From Bradyrhizobium sp. JYMT SZCCT0428 (lineage in GTDB: Bacteria; Pseudomonadota; Alphaproteobacteria; Rhizobiales; Xanthobacteraceae): 35,376 nt of DNA. Position numbers and translations under genes: made by a program. Of the stretch, positions 1 to 7,403 are shown piece by piece. The stretch spans positions 1 to 35,376 of the forward strand of contig NZ_JAFCLS010000066.1 in the NCBI RefSeq assembly GCF_018131075.1, given 5' to 3'. Under the pieces are notes generated by a model that saw only the letters and a list, made by a program, of their open reading frames with translations, had not been told where the DNA came from and did not search any database. The number at the start of each line of letters is the position of its first letter. Position 1 is the stretch's first letter.

Positions 1-295
1 TGCACACGAGCATACAGGGCAGCGGAGAACACCCGGCCTTCCCTCCGCAATGGCTTTACGGCTTATGCCGTGCTCTCCCCGAAGACGAGTTCTTGGTTGA
101 CTCCGTCGCCGCCGTTCCCGCTTGCGCTTCTCCGACAGCTTGACGCCTGCAACGGGCGCCAGGACCACACGGTTTTGCCGTACGCTTATCCACGCCATCG
201 TCGAGGCGTAGACCAGCGTCCACCGCAACCCGTCCAACGTCCGTGACGACGGCCGACGCCCTTCTGACCAGGACGGGATGGGCAAACACATACCC
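1..295. repeat. Degenerate dispersed intergenic repeat
   Basis: No convincing protein is encoded here. The stretch is rich in short palindromes, for example ACGGC-TTAT-GCCGT at 58-71. From memory it resembles a non-coding repeat found in many copies between genes in Bradyrhizobium-type genomes. The 77-codon minus-strand open frame inside it is low complexity and has no ribosome binding site. The left edge is cut by the window, so the true element may be longer. The family assignment is recollection, not a search. Confidence 0.5.
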
Positions 296-370
296 TTGAT
301 TTCAATTCCGGTAAACAGAAATATTTTATATTTCACGGCTTGACACGAATTCCGTAAATCAGAAGTGATT

Positions 371-383
371 TGCCCGTCGGGCA
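371..383. repeat. Short perfect palindrome TGCCC-GTC-GGGCA
   Basis: A perfect 5-bp stem with a GTC loop. Similar TGCCCGTCGGGCA palindromes are common in intergenic DNA of this group. It lies between the 1-295 element and the 394-465 repeat, so the whole first 470 bases look like stacked repeat debris. Confidence 0.45.
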
Positions 384-393
384 CAATCGGTAT

Positions 394-465
394 GTAGCCC
401 GGATGAGCAACGCTACATCCGGGACTTCTCTAATCCCGCATATCGCATGCGCTCATGCGGGCTAC
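394..465. repeat. GTAGCCCGGATGAG palindromic repeat, copy 1
   Basis: The element opens with GTAGCCCGGATGAG and closes with GCTCATGCGGGCTAC, so its ends form an imperfect inverted repeat. An internal arm (CTACATCCGGG) pairs with the opening. A related copy sits at 12655-12717. The structure is REP/BIME-like. It lies upstream of the first solute-binding gene, so it could sit in the leader RNA, but no function can be read from the sequence. Confidence 0.75.
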
Positions 466-600
466 TTGCTGCGGATCAGCCGGAGCGCATGAGCGTGGCT
501 CCGGCCGCCGCCTTGCGGGCGACGCCTGCTGCTGTCACACTTGCTCCAGATCCTGCGGCAATGACCGCGCAAACCGGCATGCAGGACAAGAGAGGAAACG
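466..600 (+). promoter_or_regulatory. Leader region and RBS of the first gene
   Basis: No gene is supported here. A Shine-Dalgarno GAGG at 592-595 lies 5 bases before the ATG at 601 and fixes that start. No convincing -35/-10 pair was identified. Open frames crossing this region on both strands are shadows of the gene that starts at 601. Confidence 0.5.
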
Positions 601-1575
601 ATGAAGTTCGTAGCGAGCCTGTCCGCCGCGCTGCTGGTGCTGCTGACGGCGCAGGCGGCATCGGCGCAGTCCAGCTATCCGAACAAGCCGGTGAAGATCC
701 TGGTCGGCTTCACGCCCGGCACCGCGCCGGACCTTGCGGCGCGCATTCTGGCCGAACGGTTTGCCGAGGTCTGGGGCACGCCATTCGTGGTCGAGAACCT
801 GCAAGGCGCCGGCAGCAACATCGCCACCGAACGCGTCGCCAAGTCGGCCGCCGACGGCACCACGCTGCTGATGGGCGGCAACTCGGCGCTCGTCATCAAT
901 CCGAGCCTGTACGACAAACTGCCGTTCGATCCGGTCAAGGATTTTGCGCCGATCTCGCAGGTGTTCATCGCGGCGAACGTGCTCGCCGTGCCGCCAGAGC
1001 AACCCGTCAAGACGGTGGCGGAGTTGGTGGCGCTCGCCAAGGCGCAGCCCGGCAAACTCTCCTATGGCCATGCCGGCGTCGGCACGTCGCAGCATCTCGG
1101 CGCCGAACTGTTCAAATACATGGCGCATGTCGACATCGCATCGGTCCCCTATCGCGGCACCACGGCGCTGATGCCCGACCTGCTCGCTAACCGCATCGCG
1201 ATGTCGTTCGCCAATATCGTGAACGTGGTGCCGCTGGCGAAGGAAGGCAAATTGCGCGCGCTGGCCATCACCTCGGTCAAGCGCTCGGCGCTGGCGCCCG
1301 ACCTGCCGACGATGGCGGAATCCGGATTTCCCGGTTTCGAGGCGGTGCCGTGGTTCGGCCTGCTCGCGCCATCAGGCACGCCACAGGACATTATCGACAA
1401 ACTGCACGGCGAAACCGTCAAGACGCTGGCGCTGCCGGAAGTGCGCAAGAAATTCGACGAACTCGGGCTCGAGCCGGTCGGCAATACGCCGGCGGAGTTT
1501 GCGGCCGTCATCAGGAAGGAGACGCCCGAATGGGCAAAAGTGATCAAGGACGCCGGCATCAAGCTCGGCAACTAG
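601..1575 (+). CDS. Bug/TTT-family tripartite tricarboxylate solute-binding protein
   Basis: A periplasmic binding protein of the Bug (TctC-like) family, which binds small carboxylates and related compounds for tripartite tricarboxylate transporters. The 324-residue length is normal. Residues 1-22 are a signal peptide ending ASA. The mature protein starts with the family hallmark YPNKPVKILVGF, followed by the ligand-loop region ending LMGGN at about 99. Other family features are the GTSQHLGAELFK segment and PYRGTTALMPDLL near the middle. GAGG lies 5 bases before the ATG. No TctA or TctB membrane component is present in the window, so this is an orphan receptor, as most Bug proteins are. The ligand cannot be told from sequence. 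A small YdhR-like gene follows 67 bases downstream on the same strand and may be co-transcribed. Confidence 0.95.
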   Translation: MKFVASLSAALLVLLTAQAASAQSSYPNKPVKILVGFTPGTAPDLAARILAERFAEVWGTPFVVENLQGAGSNIATERVAKSAADGTTLLMGGNSALVINPSLYDKLPFDPVKDFAPISQVFIAANVLAVPPEQPVKTVAELVALAKAQPGKLSYGHAGVGTSQHLGAELFKYMAHVDIASVPYRGTTALMPDLLANRIAMSFANIVNVVPLAKEGKLRALAITSVKRSALAPDLPTMAESGFPGFEAVPWFGLLAPSGTPQDIIDKLHGETVKTLALPEVRKKFDELGLEPVGNTPAEFAAVIRKETPEWAKVIKDAGIKLGN

Positions 1576-1642
1576 ATTAAACTGCAAGCGCGGACTGCGC
1601 CTGTCGCGACCCCATCCGTTCACCCCACCTGAGGAAACCGCC

Positions 1643-1981
1643 ATGGCCAATTGCATCGTTGTCGTTCAGTTCGACCTGCCGAAACGCACCGAGGAACAGG
1701 CAATCACAGGCGGCACGTCGAGCGCGCCGACCTATCGCGGCCTCGCCACCAAAGGTTTGATCCGCAAGGACTACTTGAATGGCGAAGTCGGCACCGGCGG
1801 CGTCTATCTATGGGACAGCCGCCAATCGGCGGAAGCCTGGTTCACGGAGGAACGCGTGGCCGAACTGACAAAACGCTTCGGGGCGCGCCCTCGCCTCACC
1901 TGGTACGACACCCATGTCACGGTCGATAATTTGCAGGACGAGACGCGCGTCAACGGCAAGGCGATCGAGGCCGTGGCCTGA
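1643..1981 (+). CDS. YdhR-like small monooxygenase-fold protein
   Basis: A 112-residue protein resembling the YdhR/antibiotic-biosynthesis-monooxygenase group of dimeric alpha-beta barrel proteins. The pattern that suggests this is an N-terminal strand (CIVVVQFDLP), then a central GLIRKDYL...GGVYLW segment, then an aromatic helix (SAEAWF) and a final strand around residues 85-95. Members are often annotated as monooxygenases without a known substrate. The start is supported by GAGG 8 bases upstream. It follows the solute-binding gene in the same direction, which hints at a shared catabolic role, but no reaction can be assigned. Confidence 0.8.
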   Translation: MANCIVVVQFDLPKRTEEQAITGGTSSAPTYRGLATKGLIRKDYLNGEVGTGGVYLWDSRQSAEAWFTEERVAELTKRFGARPRLTWYDTHVTVDNLQDETRVNGKAIEAVA

Positions 1982-2014
1982 CGATAGCCGTTGCGGCACT
2001 CCGCGTGATTGGAT

Positions 2015-2038
2015 CGCGCGCACTGCGTTACGCGCGCG
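2015..2038. terminator. Hairpin between convergent genes
   Basis: CGCGCGC at 2015-2021 pairs with GCGCGCG at 2032-2038 around a 10-base loop. It lies between the converging ends of the YdhR-like gene and the small minus-strand gene. There is no clear T-tract on either side, so a role in termination is an inference from position. Confidence 0.4.
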
Positions 2039-2044
2039 GACGAT

Positions 2045-2326
2045 TTAGGTCCCGCGCGTCGCCACCGAAGAGTATCGTTTGCTGCGCTTGCCTTCATTGG
2101 GCACGAACTGGGCAAACACTTCCCTGACGCGGTCGGCCGGCGTCGCATCCTGCGTGAAGCGAGGCTCGGTGAGGGTTTCCACCTGTCGGGGTGCGTAGAT
2201 GGCGCTCTGATAGAGCGACCCGTCGAAGCGTGAATCGCTGTCGCTATCGCGCAAGCAAACGTCGGAAACAAACAACAATACGAACAGTGCCGATCCTACG
2301 ACTGAAAAATACTGAAAAATGGGCAT
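2045..2326 (-). CDS. Conserved small membrane-anchored hypothetical protein
   Basis: A 93-residue protein with one N-terminal hydrophobic helix (about residues 5-25) and a polar tail containing RFDGSLYQSAIYAP and, near the end, a basic PNEGKRSKRYSS segment. I recognise this as a type of small protein that recurs in Bradyrhizobium, but no function is known to me. A strong Shine-Dalgarno (AAGGAGG, 2336-2342 region on the minus strand) about 10 bases before the ATG supports the gene and its start. A direct duplication of the 10-mer ACTGAAAAAT at 2301-2320 encodes part of its N-terminus. It is likely anchored in the inner membrane with the tail in the periplasm or cytoplasm. Confidence 0.75.
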   Translation of the reverse strand: MPIFQYFSVVGSALFVLLFVSDVCLRDSDSDSRFDGSLYQSAIYAPRQVETLTEPRFTQDATPADRVREVFAQFVPNEGKRSKRYSSVATRGT

Positions 2327-2663
2327 CGCTTATGCGCCTCCTTTTGCGGAAGGATGCACGCGCGCGATAAAGGCCCGGTTTAACGTCGCCCGGTTTTTGC
2401 CGGAGCAGTTGTTCGCGCGTTATCAATTTATGTAAAATTTTAACAAAGCGCGTTCGCGTGCAGGCTTCCGCTTTCGGCGCCATTGCGGACATGGCCGAGC
2501 TTACTGGCGTCCTGACCGGGTCGCGAATGACCCCCGGGACGGGCACGGAAAGGACGAGGAAAAGTGGGCCTCCATGTGGCCAACTTGATATCCGACAATA
2601 ACTGGCCGCGGCTTTTTGACTAGTCTTTGTTGTCCGGGCAGTGCAACTTGAGGGAGTACTAGA
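2327..2663. promoter_or_regulatory. Divergent intergenic region between small gene and sulfur-carrier operon
   Basis: No gene is seen in these 337 bases. An AT-rich patch at about 2425-2450 gives a weak minus-strand promoter candidate (TTGTTA, 16 bases, GATAAC) for the small gene. Towards the operon there is a TTGAC-like box near 2616 but no matching -10. AGGGAG at 2651-2656 is the Shine-Dalgarno for the TTG start at 2664. Promoter calls are by eye. Confidence 0.35.
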
Positions 2664-2933
2664 TTGGCAGTCATCCTGGTACCCAGTTCGTTACGCAGAT
2701 ACTCGGACCAACAGAGCAGGCTTTCCCTTTCTGCCGGCACGATAGCGGAAGCTCTCGCGCGCTTTGCCGAGCGTTCCAAGGATTTGCAGAACCATCTGTT
2801 CGCGGGCAAGACGCTGCGCAACTTCGTGGTCGTTTGCAAGAACGGCAAGGATATCCGGCTGCTCAACGGCATGGAAACGCCGATCGGGGACACTGACGAG
2901 GTCCAGATCATAGCCAGTGTCGCCGGAGGATGA
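2664..2933 (+). CDS. MoaD/ThiS-like sulfur carrier protein
   Basis: A ubiquitin-fold sulfur carrier of 89 residues. The C-terminus is the diagnostic diglycine (ASVAGG) that is adenylated and thiocarboxylated by an E1-like enzyme, and the preceding GDTDEVQIIASVAGG matches the MoaD/ThiS/CysO pattern. The N-terminal half has the usual helix (TIAEALARFAERSKDLQNHLF) followed by a beta strand. The start is TTG, supported by AGGGAG 7 bases upstream; no in-frame ATG gives a full fold. The next gene is the matching E1, 6 bases after the stop. It is not obviously the housekeeping MoaD: no moa or thi biosynthetic gene is nearby, and the third gene is an SDR. The final acceptor of its sulfur is unknown. 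Confidence 0.88.
   Translation: MAVILVPSSLRRYSDQQSRLSLSAGTIAEALARFAERSKDLQNHLFAGKTLRNFVVVCKNGKDIRLLNGMETPIGDTDEVQIIASVAGG
2925..2930 (+). promoter_or_regulatory. RBS of the E1 gene inside the Gly-Gly codons
   Basis: GGAGGA at 2925-2930 is both the codons for the C-terminal Gly-Gly of the sulfur carrier and an ideal Shine-Dalgarno for the E1 gene, whose ATG at 2940 lies 9 bases further on. This ties translation of the two genes together and fixes the E1 start. Confidence 0.7.
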
Positions 2934-2939
2934 ACGCGC

Positions 2940-4091
2940 ATGCGTACGGATCCCGCTCCCAGCCTTTCGGACGCCGAACTCCGGCGCTTTGGTCGTCATC
3001 TCGTCTTGCCGGAGTTCGGCATCGAAGGACAGCGCCGCCTGAAAGCCGGCAGCGCGCTGCTGATTGGCCTAGGCGGCCTCGGCAGCCCTGCCGCGCTCTA
3101 TCTCGCCGCGGCGGGTGTGGGCCGGATCGGTCTCGTCGATGCCGACGTCGTCGAAGAGACCAACCTTCAGCGCCAGATCGCACATGGCTATGCGGTGCTG
3201 GGGAAGCCAAAGATCGACAGCGCCAGGACGAGGATGCTCGACCTCAATCCTGATCTTGTGATCGAGCGCCACCGGATGCGGCTCGATCTGGAAAATGCAG
3301 TCGAACTGATCTCGCAATACGATGTCATCATCGATGGAACGGATAATTTCCCGACGCGGTACCTCGTAAACGACACCTGCGTGAAACTTGGGAAGCCGAA
3401 TGTTTTCGGCGGCGTATTGCGCTTCGATGGCCAGCTAAGCGTCTTCGACGCGCGCCACGGTCCCTGCTATCGCTGCATCTTTCCCGAACCTCCGCCGATC
3501 GAGTTTTCGCCGAACTGCGCCGAGGCAGGTGTGCTGGGCGTGATGCCGGGGGTTATCGGTTGCCTCCAGGCGACGGAGGCGATCAAGCTGCTTGCGGGTA
3601 TCGGCACGCCCATGATCGGGCGCATGCTGATCTATGATGGGCTCGACCTCAGCTTCAACACCATGCGGATCGCCAAGGACAGCGACTGCCGCGTTTGCAG
3701 CAAAGCATCTGAAGATATCGTCCTCACTGAAACCGTTATGGTCTGTGCTGCCCCTGTTGGCGGGACGATCCGTGCCGAGGCGCTTCAGGGCAGGCTTGAT
3801 GCGCAAGAGCCACTCATCATTGTCGATGTTCGTAGTCCGGACGAATGGCTGACTGGCCGCATTCCCGGATCGATAGGCTTTCCCAAGCCGGAGCTGGAGA
3901 AGGCGCTCGCGCAAGCAAACGGTGCGCCCCTGTCGGGCCTTCCGATGGACCAAGACATCATCGTGGCTTGCCAGTCAGGCATGCGCAGCAGTGCCAGCAT
4001 TAAGTTTCTTGTTGCGGCAGGATATGATCCGAAGCGCCTCTTCAATCTTGAGCAAGGCATGTCTGCGTGGCCAGGTCACGTTACTTTCTGA
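2940..4091 (+). CDS. E1-like adenylyltransferase fused to rhodanese (MoeZ/MoeB-R type)
   Basis: A ThiF/MoeB-family enzyme of 383 residues that activates the C-terminal glycine of a ubiquitin-like sulfur carrier with ATP and passes sulfur to it. Residues 1-255 are the E1 domain, with the nucleotide-binding GLGGLGSP at 43-50, the conserved R78/Q79 region (NLQRQI), the DGTDNF motif at 132-137, zinc-ligand pairs C176/C179 and C250/C253, and Cys193 in NCAEAGVLG at the place of the reactive cysteine of Uba4/MOCS3. Residues 280-383 are a rhodanese domain with active-site loop CQSGMRS and Cys344. This architecture is that of actinobacterial MoeZ and eukaryotic Uba4/MOCS3, in which the rhodanese supplies persulfide sulfur. 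It sits 6 bases after its likely partner carrier. No JAMM-type protease is seen, which argues for sulfur transfer rather than protein conjugation. Confidence 0.93.
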   Translation: MRTDPAPSLSDAELRRFGRHLVLPEFGIEGQRRLKAGSALLIGLGGLGSPAALYLAAAGVGRIGLVDADVVEETNLQRQIAHGYAVLGKPKIDSARTRMLDLNPDLVIERHRMRLDLENAVELISQYDVIIDGTDNFPTRYLVNDTCVKLGKPNVFGGVLRFDGQLSVFDARHGPCYRCIFPEPPPIEFSPNCAEAGVLGVMPGVIGCLQATEAIKLLAGIGTPMIGRMLIYDGLDLSFNTMRIAKDSDCRVCSKASEDIVLTETVMVCAAPVGGTIRAEALQGRLDAQEPLIIVDVRSPDEWLTGRIPGSIGFPKPELEKALAQANGAPLSGLPMDQDIIVACQSGMRSSASIKFLVAAGYDPKRLFNLEQGMSAWPGHVTF

Positions 4092-4178
4092 CGCGGTTGG
4101 CATTGATGAATCTCATTCCCGATCAGGTACTGACAATACCGGATAGAAGCCGACGGGCGCCTGTTAAGGAAATCACCG

Positions 4179-5762
4179 ATGGACTTTGAGAAGCAGATCG
4201 TATCCAGCGACGATGTTATCCGTCTGATTATGGCCCTTGGATGCCCGCAGACGCAGGAGACTGCGCAAAAGCTACAAGACGCCACGCGCGAATTGATCGG
4301 CATCTTTAAGGCGGATGGCCGGCTCGACGAAAGCCCGATGATGCTCGCGATGACCCGCACCGTCGACCTGCATCGCGGTGCGGCGGCGGCGCGGCTTGAA
4401 GGTCGCCGGGTTCTCGTGACCGGAGGCCTTGGCTGCGTGGGTTCACGCCTCATTCCCCTGCTGATCGGCCTGGGAGTTCAGTCGGTGGCCATCGTGGATA
4501 TCGCCGACCATCCTTACAAGCCTGACGGGCCGGAGAAAGACGGGCCGCAACCCAAGTCCTACAAGGTCAATATCTGCGACGCGCAGGCGCTCGATGCCAT
4601 CTTTTCGGCACTAAGGCCCCATGTCGTCTTTCATCTGGCGGGTGTTCGCGAGCCGGGCCGCGCGGAGGCCGTGGTGCGCGACGCCATCGCGACCAACGTG
4701 TTTGGCACCCGCAATGTCATCGACGCATGCCTGCGGCATGACGTGGAAGCTGCGATCTACTCCTCCACTGGCAAATGCTTTGCCTATGTGAGCGACCACG
4801 TCTACGCCGGCAGCAAGAAACTCGCCGAAGCCCAGTGGGTCGATGCTGGACGGCGGAGCACGTCCACACATTTTCGTTGTACACGCTTCACTCACATCAT
4901 GGAAAATGGGCTGGTCACGCAGGACATTTTCGACGGCATAGATGACGGCATGGTCGCGCTGCATGGTCCGGACCGCAACTTTAATGTCCAGAATCGTCGT
5001 CAGGCCACTCATCTGTTGATCAATGCCCTGGCATTGGCTGACGAGACGCCGCCGGATGGATTCTGGTCCGCCATCGATCTGGGCTGGCCGGTCAACACGC
5101 TGGAACTGGCGCTTTACACCATCGACCGCAGCGGCAAGCCCGCCGGTATTTGGTTCCAGGGCGTCCCGAAAGGCTATGACGAAGTCTTCTTCCGGGGGCA
5201 GTTTGGCTGGGACGAGGGTCAGGAATATCATCCGCTCATCAACGCCCTGGAAGCGCTTACGATGTTCCATGACCACACGGGCACCATGGTCGGTGCGCGC
5301 ATTCAAAATTTTGACAAACAGACGCTGGATCGCGAACTCGAGGCGCTCCGGGTGGCTTTGGGCGACAGCCGGCTCGGGGTCGATCAAGTCAAGGGCGCGC
5401 TGCTTCAAGCGGTAGCAGGCCTGGCGCGAGCAGTTTTTCTTGAGGCAGACCTTTCGCGGCTTGTCGACATATTGTGGTGGGGTGCAGCCCCAACATGGGC
5501 CGGGGAGAACGGACGCGACGCCAGGCGTTTTCAGTCCGTCATTCGAATTTTGAGCGATGTCATAGCAGTGCGACTGAGTGACGAAGCGCCTGGAGCAATC
5601 GGCGCCGACGTCTTAAGGAAACTCGAAGAGGTCGGCCAGACACTGGCTCTGATTGACGGACTAGCGCAACAGCATTCGATGCTTCAACAGGTTTTCGTAC
5701 AACAACCGTGGACGGCGGTTATGGGTGGTGGCGGTGTGCAAGCCAGCCGGGCCGGAGTATGA
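4179..5762 (+). CDS. CapD-like extended SDR with N- and C-terminal extensions
   Basis: A 527-residue NAD(P)-dependent SDR related to nucleotide-sugar epimerases and dehydratases (CapD/polysaccharide biosynthesis group). Residues 1-72 are a helical extension. The Rossmann motif TGGLGCVGS lies at 81-89, the VVFHLAG strand at 149-155, TNVFGTRNV at 172-180, a catalytic STG at 196-198 and the YxxxK pair at Y209/K213. A segment around 345-365 (EYHPLINALEAL) is also CapD-like. After about residue 390 comes a helical tail that I do not recognise, ending in a glycine run. The start has AAGGA 8 bases upstream. It follows the E1 gene by 87 bases in the same direction, so it may be the enzyme whose substrate receives or carries the sulfur. 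Whether it acts on a nucleotide sugar is inference. Confidence 0.85.
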   Translation: MDFEKQIVSSDDVIRLIMALGCPQTQETAQKLQDATRELIGIFKADGRLDESPMMLAMTRTVDLHRGAAAARLEGRRVLVTGGLGCVGSRLIPLLIGLGVQSVAIVDIADHPYKPDGPEKDGPQPKSYKVNICDAQALDAIFSALRPHVVFHLAGVREPGRAEAVVRDAIATNVFGTRNVIDACLRHDVEAAIYSSTGKCFAYVSDHVYAGSKKLAEAQWVDAGRRSTSTHFRCTRFTHIMENGLVTQDIFDGIDDGMVALHGPDRNFNVQNRRQATHLLINALALADETPPDGFWSAIDLGWPVNTLELALYTIDRSGKPAGIWFQGVPKGYDEVFFRGQFGWDEGQEYHPLINALEALTMFHDHTGTMVGARIQNFDKQTLDRELEALRVALGDSRLGVDQVKGALLQAVAGLARAVFLEADLSRLVDILWWGAAPTWAGENGRDARRFQSVIRILSDVIAVRLSDEAPGAIGADVLRKLEEVGQTLALIDGLAQQHSMLQQVFVQQPWTAVMGGGGVQASRAGV

Positions 5763-6031
5763 AGTCGAGCGAACTTTCCCAATCGTGAACCATAGGCGCC
5801 GGAGGAAGTCTTGCTCAACGATAGTGAGGATCGCGGCATCGGGTGAGCAAGGACGTGATAGGTTTCCGTTTGGAACCTGCAGCAGGTGCGATGCTCCAAC
5901 GTTTTTGCCTACTCCGCTTTGCCGGCGTTGAGCGCGCACGGGATTCCCGCCGTGATGGTCTTTTTTTGTCCTGAGCAGCCGACAGTGCGACCGGCCCGCG
6001 CCGGGGAGACGCGGAGCCTCATTCCGGGCTT
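5763..6031. other. Non-coding or decayed stretch after the SDR gene
   Basis: No intact gene is seen. The right part, from about 5900, may be a frameshifted upstream part of the DUF4132 relic at 6032-6181, because it leads directly into that frame, but its own translation does not match the family clearly. No terminator hairpin followed by a T-tract was found after the SDR stop. Confidence 0.4.
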
Positions 6032-6181
6032 CCGCCGGTCGTCTTTTCGGAAATCATGCGCGACGCCGATCTCTTCACGGCCGTGGCTTCAATCGCGGCG
6101 GATCCGTTCGAAGGCGACCGCACCCTGTCGATCATCCTTTCCAAGGCGATGTTGCTGGCGGCCGACGATGAGGTCCCGGCT
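6032..6181 (+). pseudogene. DUF4132 C-terminal relic with internal deletion
   Basis: Translation from 6032 gives PPVVFSEIMRDADLF...ASIAADP, which matches the segment of DUF4132 proteins that normally reads PP-VFSE-MRD-DLF-GVASI-NDP. At 6107 it jumps straight into FEGDRTLSIILSKAMLLAADD, which in intact proteins lies roughly a hundred residues further on, near the C-terminus. So the intervening part, including the usual FGDLS and KIHLGSGNILM segments, is missing in frame. No upstream part of the large protein is recognisable. I read it as a fragment of a once long gene (intact members exceed 800 residues). DUF4132 function is unknown. The match is from memory of the family. Confidence 0.72.
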
Positions 6182-6320
6182 TACTGGCGGCTTGACCGTG
6201 TCGCGAATAACCGCTTACGGACATCCGGCAGTGGTGATTTGGCCCCCGGCGACAGGTGTGAAGTCCCTAACGCGAGCTGTACAGTGTCTCTTGATGCGGT
6301 TAGCTTGAATCGCGAAACAA

Positions 6321-7160
6321 GTGGGGTGCAGCGTGCTTCGGCGTTTCGGCCCGGGTTACCTGATGGCGGCATTTCTGTTCGCCTCGGGATGCGCGATAGT
6401 CCTGCTCGTATTGAATGGACGGCCGCCTCGGCAGCCAATCATCGAACACGAAAGAATTTTCATCGGGGCCGGGATGTTTATCTGGGCGCTGGTGTTTTAT
6501 CGGCTCCTGATCGAAGTTTGCGGTTGGGGACCGCCGCCGGAATCTTCGATCGCGGCTTGGCAGCCCCTCGAGACCGCCGAGAGACTCGAGCCCATGCACA
6601 GGCAGGCACCAGTCATCTTCCGGATCCTGCCCTGGCCGTGGGTCAAATTGATCGGCTGTTTTTTCGTGTTGCCGATGCTGGGGGTCAATCTCCTGATCAG
6701 TCTGCTAGCCCCGTCGCCATGGCTGCAGCTGCCTCCCATCGAGCAGTATGCGATAGCCCTGAGCACGATCCCTATTTCAGGGCTCTTTGCGGCATTCTTC
6801 CTGATGCATTACCGGTTGCTGCATTTCGGGATCGGCTCGCGGGCCTGCAGCTTCCGGATTGCTCCTCCGGGATCCGACATAGGCGCGATGGTCTGCCATT
6901 ACGAGGGATCGTTTCCGCTAAATCTGATCGCCGCGATTTGGGTACGGCAAAAATTATCGCCGTTCTTGCGGTGGAAGGAATTGCACCACGGAATAACGTT
7001 CAAGGACGGCGATGAGATGCGCCTGGGTGTGACGACCCGCCATGCGAGCTGGACGGGTGTATCTGACCTCAAATGGGAGCTGGTGCTCGCCGAGCTCAGC
7101 AAGCGAACCGGCGTTGCAATCGAGCGACACATGAACGGGGCGCAGTCGCGCCAGTTGTAG
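6321..7160 (+). CDS. Unrecognised four-helix membrane protein
   Basis: A 279-residue protein if started at GTG 6321; GTG 6333 or ATG 6363 (residue 15) are alternatives, and none has a good Shine-Dalgarno. Hydrophobic helices lie at about 15-32, 46-66, 107-129 and 143-162. The C-terminal 110 residues are soluble and contain an aromatic, charged segment (WKELHHGITFKDGDEMRLGV). I do not recognise the family. A proline-rich cytoplasmic or periplasmic loop sits between helices 2 and 3. It lies just after a decayed DUF4132 fragment, so it may belong to a remnant locus, but the frame is open and its composition is consistent with a real gene. No function is proposed. Confidence 0.6.
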   Translation: MGCSVLRRFGPGYLMAAFLFASGCAIVLLVLNGRPPRQPIIEHERIFIGAGMFIWALVFYRLLIEVCGWGPPPESSIAAWQPLETAERLEPMHRQAPVIFRILPWPWVKLIGCFFVLPMLGVNLLISLLAPSPWLQLPPIEQYAIALSTIPISGLFAAFFLMHYRLLHFGIGSRACSFRIAPPGSDIGAMVCHYEGSFPLNLIAAIWVRQKLSPFLRWKELHHGITFKDGDEMRLGVTTRHASWTGVSDLKWELVLAELSKRTGVAIERHMNGAQSRQL

Positions 7161-7403
7161 CGAGCCAGGAAATTGGTTCCGCTGCCTAGCCGCCAAACCC
7201 GCCTCCAAGGCAGCAACAATCGGCGCACACATATCCTGCTGTTTGCTGCGGTGATAAGTCTCCTCACGGCACTTTTGAGACATGCCCGCCTATCCTGAGA
7301 AGATTCGTTCACCGGGGGAGACTGGAAGCTTCATCGTCGAGAGGCGGCCGTCGAGGCCGCCAACCAGCTTGCGCGATCGACCGAGGAAAGCTGCAGTGGC
7401 TAG
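7161..7403. other. Intergenic stretch, nothing supported
   Basis: This gap separates the converging membrane-protein gene and the small minus-strand gene. Short open frames on both strands lack ribosome binding sites and recognisable motifs. No hairpin with a T-tract was seen. Confidence 0.4.

Noticed and set aside
2664..4091. A bacterial ubiquitin-like protein conjugation or antiphage (Bil/CBASS-like) system
   Set aside because: There is no JAMM protease, E2-like protein or cyclase. The rhodanese domain points to sulfur transfer.
6056..7015. A 319-codon frame starting in the DUF4132 relic
   Set aside because: Only the first 42 codons match DUF4132. The remainder is a shadow of the membrane protein in another frame.
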